Below, piece by piece: positions 11,686 to 21,796 of a stretch of 64,000 nt of DNA. The number at the start of each line of letters is the position of its first letter. Position 1 is the stretch's first letter. The notes under the pieces are model-generated. The model had not been told where the DNA came from. It did no database searches and saw only the letters and a list, made by a program, of their open reading frames with translations. Source of the stretch: Schizochytrium sp. CCTCC M209059 (taxonomy: Eukaryota; Sar; Bigyra; Thraustochytrida; Thraustochytriidae); the NCBI GenBank assembly GCA_000818945.1, contig KN805398.1:387260-451259 (forward strand). The letters run 5' to 3'. A program made the position numbers and the translations under genes.

Positions 11686-12720
11686 ATGTTCGGGGGCTTC
11701 GGAACGAGCATCATTCTCAACTCTGTGGTAATCTACCCTGTGTTGAACAAGATTCTCCGCGCAGACAAAAAGATCCCGAATCTTTGGCATCGCAAACTGG
11801 TCGCGATTCTCTTCCTCGCCGTTGTCGGTCTTCTCAGTGTCGGCATGGACCTTTTGGATATTCTTCAAGACAGAAATCTTTTCCGCGTCTTGGAGGTGTC
11901 TCGAGCCGCGTCCGATAAAGACGTGCGCGTCTCGTACCAACGTCTCGCGCGTGAATTGCATCCAGACATGAATCGTGAAAACCCAAATGCAGAAGAAGAC
12001 TTCATCGAAATGAAAAAGGCCTACGATATTCTCGCCAATTCAGACCTGCGCGAGGCCTACGATAAATGGGGCTACGATGGCGTCAACTGGGCCGCCAAGA
12101 GCGAAGATGTTCTTTCCAATGGCCTCTTGCAAACGGGCATCACCTATGTCGTATGGTTCGCGCTCACCATCCTCCTGACTGTAAACTCGAGTGGAAATGA
12201 TGCACGAACCATCTCTCTCGCTGGACTTTCTCTGCTCCTTGCGCTCGACCTGCAGATGCGCACAGGCGCATGGTCCATCGTGATTCCCTTTTTCCCGCAC
12301 CTTGCCGTTTACCAGCTTAGCAAGCTCCTCTTCACAGTGTATCCCACCTTTATTGGCGGCACAATCGTCTTTCAGAACACTACCTTTCTGAGCCCTGCCG
12401 ATCGCAATTTTCATTTGCTCAGCATGGCCTGCAACACGCAGGCAGCTATTTACCGCAACCTCGCTACTCTTGAAGACGAACTACGGCTCACCAAGAGCGC
12501 CGGCGCGCTTCCCACCGGAGCAGTCTTGGCTGCCGGGGGCACGGGCGCGGCCGCGGCCGCAGCGGCCGCCACTTCTGCGCTGCCCCGCAATTTGCGCGCA
12601 AGGAATCAACAGCAGCAGCAGCAACGACAACAACAAGGCCAGCAGAAAGCAAAACGAGGCATTCCCTCATGGGCCTTCATGATTGGCTTTTACGTTCTTT
12701 TCAATTACATTCTCAAGTGA
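11686..12720 (+). CDS. Membrane-anchored DnaJ (Hsp40) domain protein
   Basis: Single-exon gene, 344 residues. A hydrophobic segment at about residues 38-58 is followed by a J domain (about 64-130) containing the HPD tripeptide (LHPDMN, about residue 91), which stimulates Hsp70 ATPase activity. Further hydrophobic segments follow at about 148-168 and 180-230, and a last one lies at the extreme C-terminus (WAFMIGFYVLFNYIL). The layout, with a J domain between membrane segments, suggests an endoplasmic-reticulum or organelle membrane co-chaperone. It resembles the general plan of Sec63-type proteins but I see no Brl domain. A Gln/Ala-rich linker (about 285-325) precedes the last segment. The stop lies 14 bases from the 3' end of the convergent methyltransferase gene. 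Confidence 0.85.
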   Translation: MFGGFGTSIILNSVVIYPVLNKILRADKKIPNLWHRKLVAILFLAVVGLLSVGMDLLDILQDRNLFRVLEVSRAASDKDVRVSYQRLARELHPDMNRENPNAEEDFIEMKKAYDILANSDLREAYDKWGYDGVNWAAKSEDVLSNGLLQTGITYVVWFALTILLTVNSSGNDARTISLAGLSLLLALDLQMRTGAWSIVIPFFPHLAVYQLSKLLFTVYPTFIGGTIVFQNTTFLSPADRNFHLLSMACNTQAAIYRNLATLEDELRLTKSAGALPTGAVLAAGGTGAAAAAAAATSALPRNLRARNQQQQQQRQQQGQQKAKRGIPSWAFMIGFYVLFNYILK

Positions 12721-12734
12721 AGGGCATAGCCTAG

Positions 12735-13769
12735 CTATTTCTTTGTCACAAATACCCGCGTCGTTGCAGCCTCTGTGCCGGGGGACGCACGTGCAGCCGG
12801 ATTCGTTCGCGCCTCCTGGTATCCAGGATAGTGCTCCTTTTCAAAAGGAAATGTCTCCAAAAGACGGAAACCCTCTTCTCGCGCAAGGTCCTCGAGCCCC
12901 CAGCTCTCATAGAACGAGGTCGAACGCAGGGTCACAGCGACGCGACCAGGTCTCGACTTGGGATCACTGCTCTTCGTCGCAAGCACCTGTTTGCAGGCAG
13001 CAAAGAAACCTCGCAACATGGCGCGATTCGCATCGACAGCCTCGGCGGTGGCCCCGCCCAGGTGCGGAAAGTTGAACCCGATCGTGTCAAAGGCAGCCAC
13101 TTGCCCGAGACATGAGCGAAGGTCATCCACTTTAGTCGCGTCGATGCCATGGTGTGCCTTGCCGCGGGCAAGACGTAAAGCCTGTAACGAACCAATTGCT
13201 TCCATGCCATACTTTTCCATCACTTCTTGGCGCGTATCTAGCGAGCTGGCCACGAGACGCGAGCCTCCAATAATCGTGCTCAGTCCTGCGGCAAACGAAA
13301 AATTGCCTTCGCCAACAAGAAGAATGCGGTCCTGACTTCGGTACGGTCCGGCCGCCTTCGGGTTGATACCGGCGACGCTACCCCCGCTCGTTGCTACCAC
13401 ATCCAGGACGGTGGCGCCTGCGACCACCAGCCCAGCTCCGCCGCCACCGCCGCCGCCACTGCTGCCACCACCACTTCTGCGCGAACTCGCCATCGACGAA
13501 GGGGCTGACGACCCTAGCTTTGACTTAACATGAAGCTTGCGCTTTTTCTTGGGCACCTTTCCCGCGCCCTGCGCGTCTCCGGGCCCGGCAGACCCGCCCT
13601 GGTCTGCGCGCTCGGGGTCCTGGGCGCGTCGGGCTTTGCGCGGCACGAGTTGCGCCTTGGCAAAGAACCCGCCCTTAGATGCGGCCAGACGCGCCGCTGT
13701 CGCGAGCTGCTCCTTGCTCCTCTTCTTCTCCAGCGCCGCAACGCCCCGCGCCTTGCCCTTTCGCGCCAT
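12735..13769 (-). CDS. BMT5-like Rossmann-fold rRNA methyltransferase (DUF2431 family)
   Basis: Single-exon gene, 344 residues. A basic, low-complexity N-terminal third (Lys/Arg plus Gly/Ser runs, nucleolar in character) leads to a catalytic domain from about residue 140. This begins with RILLVGEGNFSFA, the glycine-containing SAM-binding motif of the family, and later has FNFPHLGG, the family's conserved N-x-PH signature. Family members such as yeast Bmt5 methylate a uridine of large-subunit rRNA; the same fold also occurs in less characterised proteins, so the substrate is inferred. The conserved C-terminal part (REEGFRLLETFPFEKEHYPGY) fits the family. It is tail-to-tail with the J-protein gene. 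Confidence 0.8.
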   Translation of the reverse strand: MARKGKARGVAALEKKRSKEQLATAARLAASKGGFFAKAQLVPRKARRAQDPERADQGGSAGPGDAQGAGKVPKKKRKLHVKSKLGSSAPSSMASSRRSGGGSSGGGGGGGAGLVVAGATVLDVVATSGGSVAGINPKAAGPYRSQDRILLVGEGNFSFAAGLSTIIGGSRLVASSLDTRQEVMEKYGMEAIGSLQALRLARGKAHHGIDATKVDDLRSCLGQVAAFDTIGFNFPHLGGATAEAVDANRAMLRGFFAACKQVLATKSSDPKSRPGRVAVTLRSTSFYESWGLEDLAREEGFRLLETFPFEKEHYPGYQEARTNPAARASPGTEAATTRVFVTKK

Positions 13770-14272
13770 CCTCCTCGCACACGCCGCAGCCGCCCTTGCA
13801 CAGCGAGCGAGGCTCGTGGACCCACCGAGTTTGTTTGCTCTGGTAGTAGAGCTTTGTCTCTCCTGCGGCTCTACGTACTAGTAGTACAAATCCAAGGCGC
13901 AACGAGCTGTTCAACCTCGTGCAGAGGTCGATTCTCCCGGCTCACACATCCCGTAGCTGCAAACTACTTTTCTTTGGCTCTTGAGCTTGCTCCTGTCTTT
14001 GCTCTTGCTTTAGCATAAGCTTTGCGCGCTCGCCCGCCCGCCCGGAAAGAGACTCCGAGGCCCCAGACGACATCCGGTCGGGTCGCCTGGCGGAATTGCG
14101 CCCGACCCTTGCACGGGTCGGTCTCCGCTGCATGGATCCCGGCGACCCGTGCAAGGGTCTTCGCGATTTCGATGGAGACGGCGCAGAGCGAGCGGCGCGT
14201 CGTAGAAAAGCTACGCCGGAGAAGTCGAGAGCAGAGCACGCGCGCGGTGAGAACAAGGCTCAGACAGAGACG
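13770..14272. promoter_or_regulatory. Divergent intergenic region between methyltransferase and TOM7 genes
   Basis: About 500 bases serving two divergent genes. The 8-base palindrome TACTAGTA (13876-13883) lies about 105 bases upstream of the methyltransferase ATG. GACCCTTGCACGGGTCG (14103-14119) and GACCCGTGCAAGGGTC (14144-14159) are two inverted copies of one short motif. No TATA box is evident. Confidence 0.4.
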
Positions 14273-14697
14273 ATGGCCGGCAACGAGAGCAAGGGCGCCG
14301 TCGCGGCGCTGATCGACGCGTACCCGCGCGTCGAGGAGGTCTGCTCCTCGGGGCTCAACATCTTCAAGCAGGTCGTAAGTCGGGAAATGGAGAAAGAAGG
14401 GTGCAGAGACGCTCAAGCGAGCGAGCGAGCGAGCGACCGAGCGAGCGAGCGCCTTGCGTCCCGCTCGCGATGGTGAGACGGGCAATCACTGCATCGCTGC
14501 GTACGTATTATGAATGATTGACTGACCTATTGTTTTTCGGGGACGTGCGTCTTTGTCGCGTATTTTCTTTTCTTCGTCTTCATCGAATGACGCGTGCGTG
14601 ACAGACTTTCTGGGGCTTTGTGCCTGCCCTCATCATCCTTGGCATCCGGGTTTCCGAGCCTAAGCCATCGATTGTGGATATCCTGTCGCCTTTCTAA
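14273..14697 (+). CDS. TOM7: TOM7, small subunit of the mitochondrial outer-membrane translocase (two exons)
   Basis: Exon 1 is 14273-14374 (ATG in ACGATGG), donor GTAAGT at 14375. Exon 2 is 14605-14697, after an acceptor CAG. The 230-base intron joins in phase 0. The spliced product is 64 residues, close to the usual 55-70 for the family. The second exon encodes a hydrophobic segment with TFWGFVPALIILGIRVSEP, which matches the TOM7 signature (a Gly-Phe-x-Pro helix followed by a Pro-rich C-terminus). TOM7 is a single-pass tail-anchored protein that modulates assembly of the TOM import pore. The first part (about 34 residues) is soluble. An alternative donor three bases earlier (14372) would drop one Val only. 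Confidence 0.8.
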
Positions 14698-15214
14698 TTG
14701 GAAAACAAGAAACTTTCAGTCAAAAAGGAGATGCTTCTTCTTGTCCACCCTTGCGTTGTCCTCGACCTTGACCGAATGTGATAACAAGATGAAATGCTGC
14801 GACGAGAATGATCTAGGAATTGAGCAAATAAGGTAGAAGTTTCGCCTCCATCATGAGTGCGTACGTGAGAACATGTGTGCGGATATATATATATATATAT
14901 ATACATATATAATGTGTATGTTGGTGCGTCCTTTGCCTCGTGCGCTTCGCATCCGCAAAACGCAGTCACTCTTCCGCTAGCCCGAAACGAGCTGTGCCGT
15001 GACGAGACTGACTCCTTTGTGTTGCTCAACTTCAACATCGCGAAGGCGCCGCACGAAAATGCTACTCTACTCTCGCGCGATCGCCCAGAGCGGGATAGTT
15101 TTCTTGCTGACGCAAAGAGCATCCAATACGGCCTAGGCCCTACTCCCTTAGACTCTCGCGTAAAGCGCGCGAGGCTTCTTGCTTTATCTTTCGCACACAA
15201 AAGCTACATGTTTG
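14698..15214. other. Convergent 3' region with a TA microsatellite
   Basis: Holds the 3' flanks of TOM7 and the mitochondrial carrier. An AT dinucleotide run lies at 14883-14911. Nothing else is recognised. Confidence 0.5.
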
Positions 15215-16179
15215 TTATGCGGAAAGCTGCGTGAAAAAGTCCAAGGCGCGCTTTTGCGCAAAAAAAGTGATCCCAGCCCCAGGAACTCCACGAACGAGCG
15301 AGACGCTTAAACCAGTATACAGCCCACGTAGCCCGAGACGCCGCACAACAGCCGCAATGGAAGCGTCCTCGGCTCTATGAGCAGTCTGGATGTTTGACTT
15401 GATGGTGTCAAATGGCAAGGCCACAAGCCAAAATCCAACGCCGCCCATTGCTCCACTCGTGAGCAATGTAGCGTTCGACGCCGGGTCCCATCCGAGGCTT
15501 TTGGTGAGAATCAACTTTGTCGCTTCGAAAGATCCGAACCACATGCCCACACCAGGTCCATCGCGCAAAATCGTGCTGGTTAGCCCTCGCCACAGCGCAG
15601 CTGGACCCCCTGCCTCGGTGGTCACCGTTTGCCGTATGCAGTCCCATGCACCCCTGTAAACTACCCCACCACGCTGCCCGGACGGGCTCCACTCTTGCTG
15701 GACCATGAGCCTTGTTCGCACGAGCTCCACGGGACACACGACAAAGGCATTCAAAGTCCCTGCAAAGGAGCCGCAAAGAAATGCACGCGCAAGCACCTGG
15801 TCATGCGCGCCAGCCTCTCGGTACGTCGCGAGATCGAGCTGCCGACTTGCGTAGCCGAATCCGCCAAACATGACCGCCTTATACACGGCTTGCGCCATGA
15901 GCGGTCCTGAGAGGCCCTTGTACAACGCCGAAACGCCCTCGTGGCGCACCGTCTGCTGCAGACAGTCGAGTGGGCCTCGATACCTCCTCATCATGGTGTT
16001 TGCGCCTGTTTTACGCTGCATCACAAGGTCCTCCGTCTGCAGTCGCGTCCGGATTGTATCAAGTGGGTGACACACCAGCGTAGCCGCCACGCCCGACACG
16101 CTTCCGGCTGCGATCACGCGGACCGCAGGCGGCACTTGCCACGCGTGCTTGCCTGCCGCCGACGACGAAGACGATGTCG

Positions 16180-16224
<45 letters not shown>

Positions 16225-16324
16225 GAGAGTAGGAGGAAGAAGAGGAGGAGGAGGAGGAGGGGGAAGAGATCCCCGCGCCCTCCCCGCGCCCGTGGCCCGC
16301 GTGGCCCTCCGACATGGCGCCCAT
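15215..16324 (-). CDS. Mitochondrial carrier (SLC25) family protein, carnitine/basic amino-acid carrier type
   Basis: Single-exon gene, 369 residues. Three tandem carrier repeats are visible, with the signatures HPLDTIRTRLQ, CPVELVRTRLM and LPFDTIKSNIQ at the ends of the odd helices. Each repeat carries the Gly-x-x-Gly/Leu-Tyr-x-Gly pattern after the matrix helix (for example GVSALYKGL). The family exchanges solutes across the inner mitochondrial membrane. ILRDGPGVGMWFGSFE and the overall spacing recall the carnitine/acylcarnitine and ornithine-type subfamily (SLC25A20/A29/A45), but substrate assignment is inference. The first 65 residues are an extra Ser-rich, low-complexity leader produced by a GAC/TCG microsatellite (16174-16224). 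ATG at 16324 or, nine bases in, at 16315 could be used. Confidence 0.88.
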
Positions 16325-16742
16325 CTCGATACCGCTCTGGCTCCGCCACGCCTGTGCGTGCGGTCTGGAGTACCTAGCGAGCGAAGGAAGGGCGCTCCAC
16401 CATCCTGCGTACTACTACTGGTAGTAGGACCTTGGTAGGCGCTACTGTGGTGGGCGGACATGGATGACCGAGACACTCGCGGGTCCGATCGCAACGAGAG
16501 CCAAAGAACTACCCGGATGACGAATAGCGTGTCGCATGGCAAACTCATCTTCTTTATTTTTAGGAAGGAGGGAGCGGAGGAGGGGGGAGGATTGGCAAAG
16601 AGAGAAAAAAAAAAAGAGGGGTAAAAGGAAAGGATCAATCAAATGTTATCATCAGTCGATGGAGAGAATACCGATCGACAAAAAGGAAATCAATGGGGGA
16701 CTCTCACACGCGTGGACGCAGGTCACCTTCGTTCTTTGTCTC
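16325..16742. promoter_or_regulatory. Upstream region of the carrier gene and 3' flank of the kinase gene
   Basis: Contains an inverted repeat CTACTACTGGTAGTAG (16412-16427; 7-base arms, 2-base loop) about 90-105 bases upstream of the carrier ATG, and a purine-rich stretch near 16560-16640. No gene seen. Confidence 0.4.
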
Positions 16743-19700
16743 TCAGGGTTCGAGCTCTGGGCTGAGCTTGAAAAGAGTGGCCTCATCCTCGACGTTTTGA
16801 GCGCCCAGCTTCATCTCGAGCTCCTGGGAAGATTCGGAAGACTGCTGCTTGCGCGGAAGCCGCCCAACAGCCCCATCTCCTGGCTGGTGGTGCTTTGCTT
16901 GCGACTCTGGCCCATCATCGGCGCGCATCACATCTCGACCGTGACTGCTACTAATGCTGCTGCTGCTGCTGCTGCTGCTCTCGGCAGAGTCTTCGGCAAA
17001 AGAGTGTCTTCGGTCGTCATCAAAGCCAATGGGCACGTATTGCTGAGGTTCTTGAAGGTGGTGCCGCTGGTCCTGCGAATGCGATCGCGCATGGTGATAC
17101 TGCGGCTGCGGCTGCGACATTGCAAACTGAGGTGACCCCTGTTGCTGTTGCTGCAGTTGCTGCTGTTGAGCTTGCATAAATCGCAAGTGAGCTTGAGCTT
17201 GCATGTGGGCCTGCATGTGCGCCTGCGCCTGTGCTTGCGCCTGAGCGAGCGCGAAAGCGGCGTCCGCACCTTGAAAGGAGTGGCTCAGGGCAGGAGGACT
17301 TCCAGCCCAGAATCCATGCTGAGTCACCGCTTGTTGGTGAGGCGAGGGCATTCCATTCATAAGAAACGGTGGCGCCGGGTACCAGCGGTACGAAAGGTTC
17401 GACGGATACGAAGAGTGTCGAGGATCCACCATGCTCTGCGAGCGATGACGTTGTCCGAGCGCCATGGGCGTGCCGTTGCCACTCTTTTCATTGGCAGCGC
17501 TCACGTTCTGCAGCGAGCCCGCAGATGCAAGTGGTGCATTGTTTGGAATAAATTGGGACTGCGGAAGGCTCTGCGCGTACACACTGGCGGTTCGACTTGA
17601 AACGCTTTGCCCGATCGATGCATTCGGAGGCAGAACCGGCATCCCTCCCGGTCCCGAAACTTGCCGCATATCAACGCCCAGGTAACCTCCAGAAGCCATG
17701 GCATCCCACGAGGCTTGATGCGAAGAAGGATACGGATGGCACGGGCGACTTAACGGCGAAATCATCGAGTAAGGTGAGCGCGGCGTCAAACTCGCATCGG
17801 AGTCGACGCGTGGACGGTTCGAATAATCGAGTCCTCGTGTGCTGATGCTCGGCACGCTCGATCGCCCAAAGCTCGAAACCATGGGGGAACCATGGGGGGG
17901 CATGTACTGTCCAGAACTCGAATACGATAGATACTGCGCGTGATGCCGAGGGGTCCGCACGCTCTCCGCGTGGCGCCCCGGCGTGCGGGGCTTTGCCCCC
18001 TTTGCCGTGGTCCCCACGCTCGCTTGGTAGTCCTGCGTCGTGGCCGAAGAGGGAGAGAACTCCACTGTGCTGCTGTCCCGTGAATCGAAGGAACCGATAT
18101 CGGGAACATCTGCAGGCCTCCGGTGATGGGCATCCTTGGATCGACCCTCTGTATCCGATTCGCTCGCACCGTACGATCCTATCGAGGAGACTTTCAATGG
18201 GGCGGCGGCCGAATTTACCGAGGCCATGGACGGGCTCTGCTCTGTGGGTCGATGTGGCATGGCGAGGTTGCGGCCTACATCGTCTTCGGTACCCTTTCGC
18301 GGTGAGCGAATGGCCTCCTGATGAAGTGCTGCAGCTTCGCCCTTTTCCAACATTGAAGATGGAGCGCCAGCTGTCGAAGCTGCAGTGGCTGCTGCTGCGG
18401 TTGCCGCCGTCGGCGCGGCGCCGCTCGTGGAGGCTGCCATCGGGGACGAGCAAGATGATGATGCTTTGGCAAACGAAGGCGGCGCAGTCTTTGATGATGA
18501 TGATGATGATGACGCCGCGTTTGCCACAGACACGCTTGAAGCCTCGTACGCGCTCTGCTGCCGGGTGTTACGCACAAACGGATGCCCGCGCGCCTGGACC
18601 GCAGTCCAGCGCTCCGTGGGATCGAGCTGCAAGAGCCCACGCAAGAAATCCAAAAAGGATTCACGCGTACGCGTGCGACGCGACTCCTTTGTTGTTGGCA
18701 AAGGTTCCTTTCCATCCCATGGCTTGAGCACCTGAGCAAGCCGCTCGCTACGTCCCGGACGAGAAGGATCGTCGGCGTCAGCGCGCGTCGTACACTTGTG
18801 CACGATATCCTCGAGCAAAATCTGCCGCACATAGCGCTTCGTACGCTCCACCTTTTCAAGACGCTGTTCAAGCGCCCAGACTTTTGCCGACTTGAGTCGC
18901 CAGCTGCGCGCGCCGCCACGTTCCGCGTATCGTGTGTAGAACTTGCGCGTCTCCTTTGCGCGATCGAGCAAGTGCGTGGGCATCTCTCCAACTGTTTCCT
19001 GAATGCGGCAGAGTTGGTTATGCTCCGAAACGCCAGGGAAAATGGGAAGTCCAATGTACAGCTCTGCCGCAACGCAACCCAGCGACCACATATCGATCGC
19101 AGGTCCGTACGGCATGCCCACCAGCACCTCGGGCGCGCGATAGAAACGCGACTGAATGTATGTGTACACGGTCTGGTTGGAAAAGCATGAAGATCCAAAG
19201 TCGATGAGCTTTACGCGCGCGCGCCCAACGCTCTCAATAAGAATGTTCTCCGGCTTGAGGTCGCAGTGCACCACATCCACTCGAGCCAGGACTTGCAAGG
19301 CGTCCAGGATCTGATGCACGCAGGAGCGGATGAACCCCATGGGGAGTCCGCGGAATTTGTTCAGTTTGATGAGGTCATACAAGTTCATTGACAGCATCTC
19401 AAACACGAGGCAGAGATGGTTCTTGCATTCGAAGGATTCGACAAGCTCCACGATGCGACGCCGTCCGTTGCCTCGCAAGGCGCGCTCCTCTGCATTGAGC
19501 AAGCGGAGAATCTTCGTTTCCACCAGTGCCTGGTTGTGATAGGCCGTTTTGTTCTTGATGACCTTGACCGCGGCGTATCCGCCTTCGCGAAGCGGTCCGC
19601 TTTTATCATACGAATCATCCGCTCCTTGGCCATCGTCATCGTCGTCCTCGCCGTCACCTCCGCGGCACCTGCCTTGTTGCTGATCAGGCGATGGGGACTT

Positions 19701-20342
19701 TGACTCTGCAGCGTTGCCCGGTGCCTGGTTTTCATCCATGACAGCGGGGTTCTCCTCTTCGCGACAGCGGTCATCGTCCTCCATCATCATCATCATCATC
19801 GAGGTCGTCGGGGTCGAGGGCGATCCGTCATTGTTGGCAAGTTTCGCCACCTTGGAGGGAGCTGCGCCTTCTCGCGGCGACGGGTTCCTCGAGTTGCTCG
19901 TGACGGGGTTTTCCCCTGCGCGGCTTATGTTATGGCTCGCTGAGTCCACCGAGTTCAGGCCCTGCACGCGGCATTTGGCAACCTGACCGAACGAACCCTG
20001 GCCCAGCATGTCCGCCACAGTGTATCTGCATCCGGAGGACGAGCTTTTGAGGATATCGTTCACGATAAGGATGAGGTCATTGGCTTCATTGTCGAGCCCA
20101 TTATTCTTTTTCCCTTTGCAGTCCTTGGTGAGCGCCCGGCGCGGGTTCAAGCTCTTCATGTACTTGAAATCCCTCGAGCACTGCTGGTAGCTCTGCGCCA
20201 GCGCCACGGTCGCCTTGCGCACGACGGCGTCTTCGCGATGACCTGTTTGCACTTGCGCTTGCCCTTGCCCTTGCATGAGGCCGTGCCCAACAGGGAGACG
20301 GCCCTCCCCCGACTGCATGGGCTGCGCCGACGGCGGCGCCAT
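16743..20342 (-). CDS. DYRK-family protein kinase, YAK1-like
   Basis: About 1199 residues if started at the ATG at 20342 (context GCCATGG). The kinase domain starts at RYTVADMLGQGSFGQV (glycine loop, about 19.97-20.03 kb). An insertion of about 120 residues, acidic and Ser/Met/Asp-rich, then separates it from the ATP-binding lysine strand YAAVKVIKN. The catalytic loop is HCDLKPENIL, the metal motif is DFGSSC, and the activation loop is YTYIQSRFYRAPE, whose second Tyr is the autophosphorylated residue of DYRKs. Family role: constitutively active dual-specificity kinases controlling growth, stress and nutrient responses. The C-terminal half is Ser/Pro/Gln-rich and disordered, with a polyQ/Ala-Gln section near the end. 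In-frame sequence continues upstream through an AAAG array (FFLS repeats) but has no ATG there, so I take that as noncoding leader or intron. Confidence 0.85.
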   Translation of the reverse strand: MAPPSAQPMQSGEGRLPVGHGLMQGQGQAQVQTGHREDAVVRKATVALAQSYQQCSRDFKYMKSLNPRRALTKDCKGKKNNGLDNEANDLILIVNDILKSSSSGCRYTVADMLGQGSFGQVAKCRVQGLNSVDSASHNISRAGENPVTSNSRNPSPREGAAPSKVAKLANNDGSPSTPTTSMMMMMMEDDDRCREEENPAVMDENQAPGNAAESKSPSPDQQQGRCRGGDGEDDDDDGQGADDSYDKSGPLREGGYAAVKVIKNKTAYHNQALVETKILRLLNAEERALRGNGRRRIVELVESFECKNHLCLVFEMLSMNLYDLIKLNKFRGLPMGFIRSCVHQILDALQVLARVDVVHCDLKPENILIESVGRARVKLIDFGSSCFSNQTVYTYIQSRFYRAPEVLVGMPYGPAIDMWSLGCVAAELYIGLPIFPGVSEHNQLCRIQETVGEMPTHLLDRAKETRKFYTRYAERGGARSWRLKSAKVWALEQRLEKVERTKRYVRQILLEDIVHKCTTRADADDPSRPGRSERLAQVLKPWDGKEPLPTTKESRRTRTRESFLDFLRGLLQLDPTERWTAVQARGHPFVRNTRQQSAYEASSVSVANAASSSSSSSKTAPPSFAKASSSCSSPMAASTSGAAPTAATAAAATAASTAGAPSSMLEKGEAAALHQEAIRSPRKGTEDDVGRNLAMPHRPTEQSPSMASVNSAAAPLKVSSIGSYGASESDTEGRSKDAHHRRPADVPDIGSFDSRDSSTVEFSPSSATTQDYQASVGTTAKGAKPRTPGRHAESVRTPRHHAQYLSYSSSGQYMPPHGSPMVSSFGRSSVPSISTRGLDYSNRPRVDSDASLTPRSPYSMISPLSRPCHPYPSSHQASWDAMASGGYLGVDMRQVSGPGGMPVLPPNASIGQSVSSRTASVYAQSLPQSQFIPNNAPLASAGSLQNVSAANEKSGNGTPMALGQRHRSQSMVDPRHSSYPSNLSYRWYPAPPFLMNGMPSPHQQAVTQHGFWAGSPPALSHSFQGADAAFALAQAQAQAQAHMQAHMQAQAHLRFMQAQQQQLQQQQQGSPQFAMSQPQPQYHHARSHSQDQRHHLQEPQQYVPIGFDDDRRHSFAEDSAESSSSSSSSISSSHGRDVMRADDGPESQAKHHQPGDGAVGRLPRKQQSSESSQELEMKLGAQNVEDEATLFKLSPELEP

Positions 20343-20539
20343 GGCGCTCCTTTGTTGTTGTGCGTCCTGCTGTGCCTCCTGCGCCCTGTGCACCTGCGCC
20401 TTGTGCACTGCCGCCGCGGGGCTCGTGCCGGCGGCGTGCCCTTGGTCGTCCTCCCAGCGGCCGCCGTGGGCGCGGGCGCCCACCTGGCGCGCGGCCTCCT
20501 GCGCGACGCGCTGCTGCGCGACGGCCAGCGCCGTGCGCC

Positions 20540-20944
<405 letters not shown>

Positions 20945-21621
20945 GTTCTTCGTTCCCGTTAGACAACCGGGCGCTTTGGGGTTTCCTGGCTGGTCCAGAG
21001 AGAGAAGAGCCCTTGCGCGCGCGTTTGCTCGACTTGCGCGCGCGTTTTCTTGACTTGCAGCCTGCCTGGTGGCTTTCTCTGCGCTTTGGCGCCGCTCGCG
21101 TGCGTCTGGCCCTGGCTACGGTTTGCGGTGGCGGGGCCCTAGGGCACCTCCAGCGGGAAGCTTTTTCCTTGCCTTACTTGCAAGTCGAGTTCTTCGGAGT
21201 TCTCCCTCCCGCCGTCTGGGAGGCAGGCAGGCTTCGGCTGCCTCCTTGGGCCCGCGCCTCGCGAGCGCTCGACCGGGGCCTGCGGCTCGCCCGAGGCCCA
21301 AGGGTCGGCCGCTCGCGCGGCTGCGGAGCCGGCGCGGGCCCAGGGCGGGGGGGGCGGCNNNNNNNNNNNNGCCCGCTCGCGCGGCTGCGGAGCCGGCGCG
21401 GGCCCAGGGCGGAGGAGGCGGCGGCGGTGGCGGCACCTTCGTATACAAACATACTTTCTTTCTTACTCTTTCTTACTCTTTCTTCCTTTTTCTTTCTTTC
21501 CTTTTCGATTCCTTTTCTCTCCTTTTCTTTCACCATGGTCATTCATTCTCTGCGAGTCTCTCTCTCTCTGCCTCTTTGCGGGTTGGTTACTTTCCTCGCC
21601 GGGAGCACTTGGAAGGGGCCC

Positions 21622-21654
<33 letters not shown>

Positions 21655-21796
21655 TGTGGCCCGTGCGTGCCGCGCGATGAGATGGCGAGCGCGTCCACAG
21701 CTCTGGCGCCGCTCGCCGGGGCACCAAGCGCTGTCCGTGGGACCGGCCACCTCGGCCCAGCCTTCTGCGCCTCGGGCAACGACCAAGGGCATCCGA
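20945..21796. other. GC-rich intergenic region with small gap and local duplication
   Basis: No gene seen. A 12-N gap (21359-21370) is flanked on both sides by almost the same ~40-base GC-rich sequence (21309-21350 and 21371-21412), so the gap probably sits in a duplication or is an assembly overlap artefact. A (TGCG)n run occurs at about 21625-21655, and CTTT-rich sequence at 21450-21530. Confidence 0.6.
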
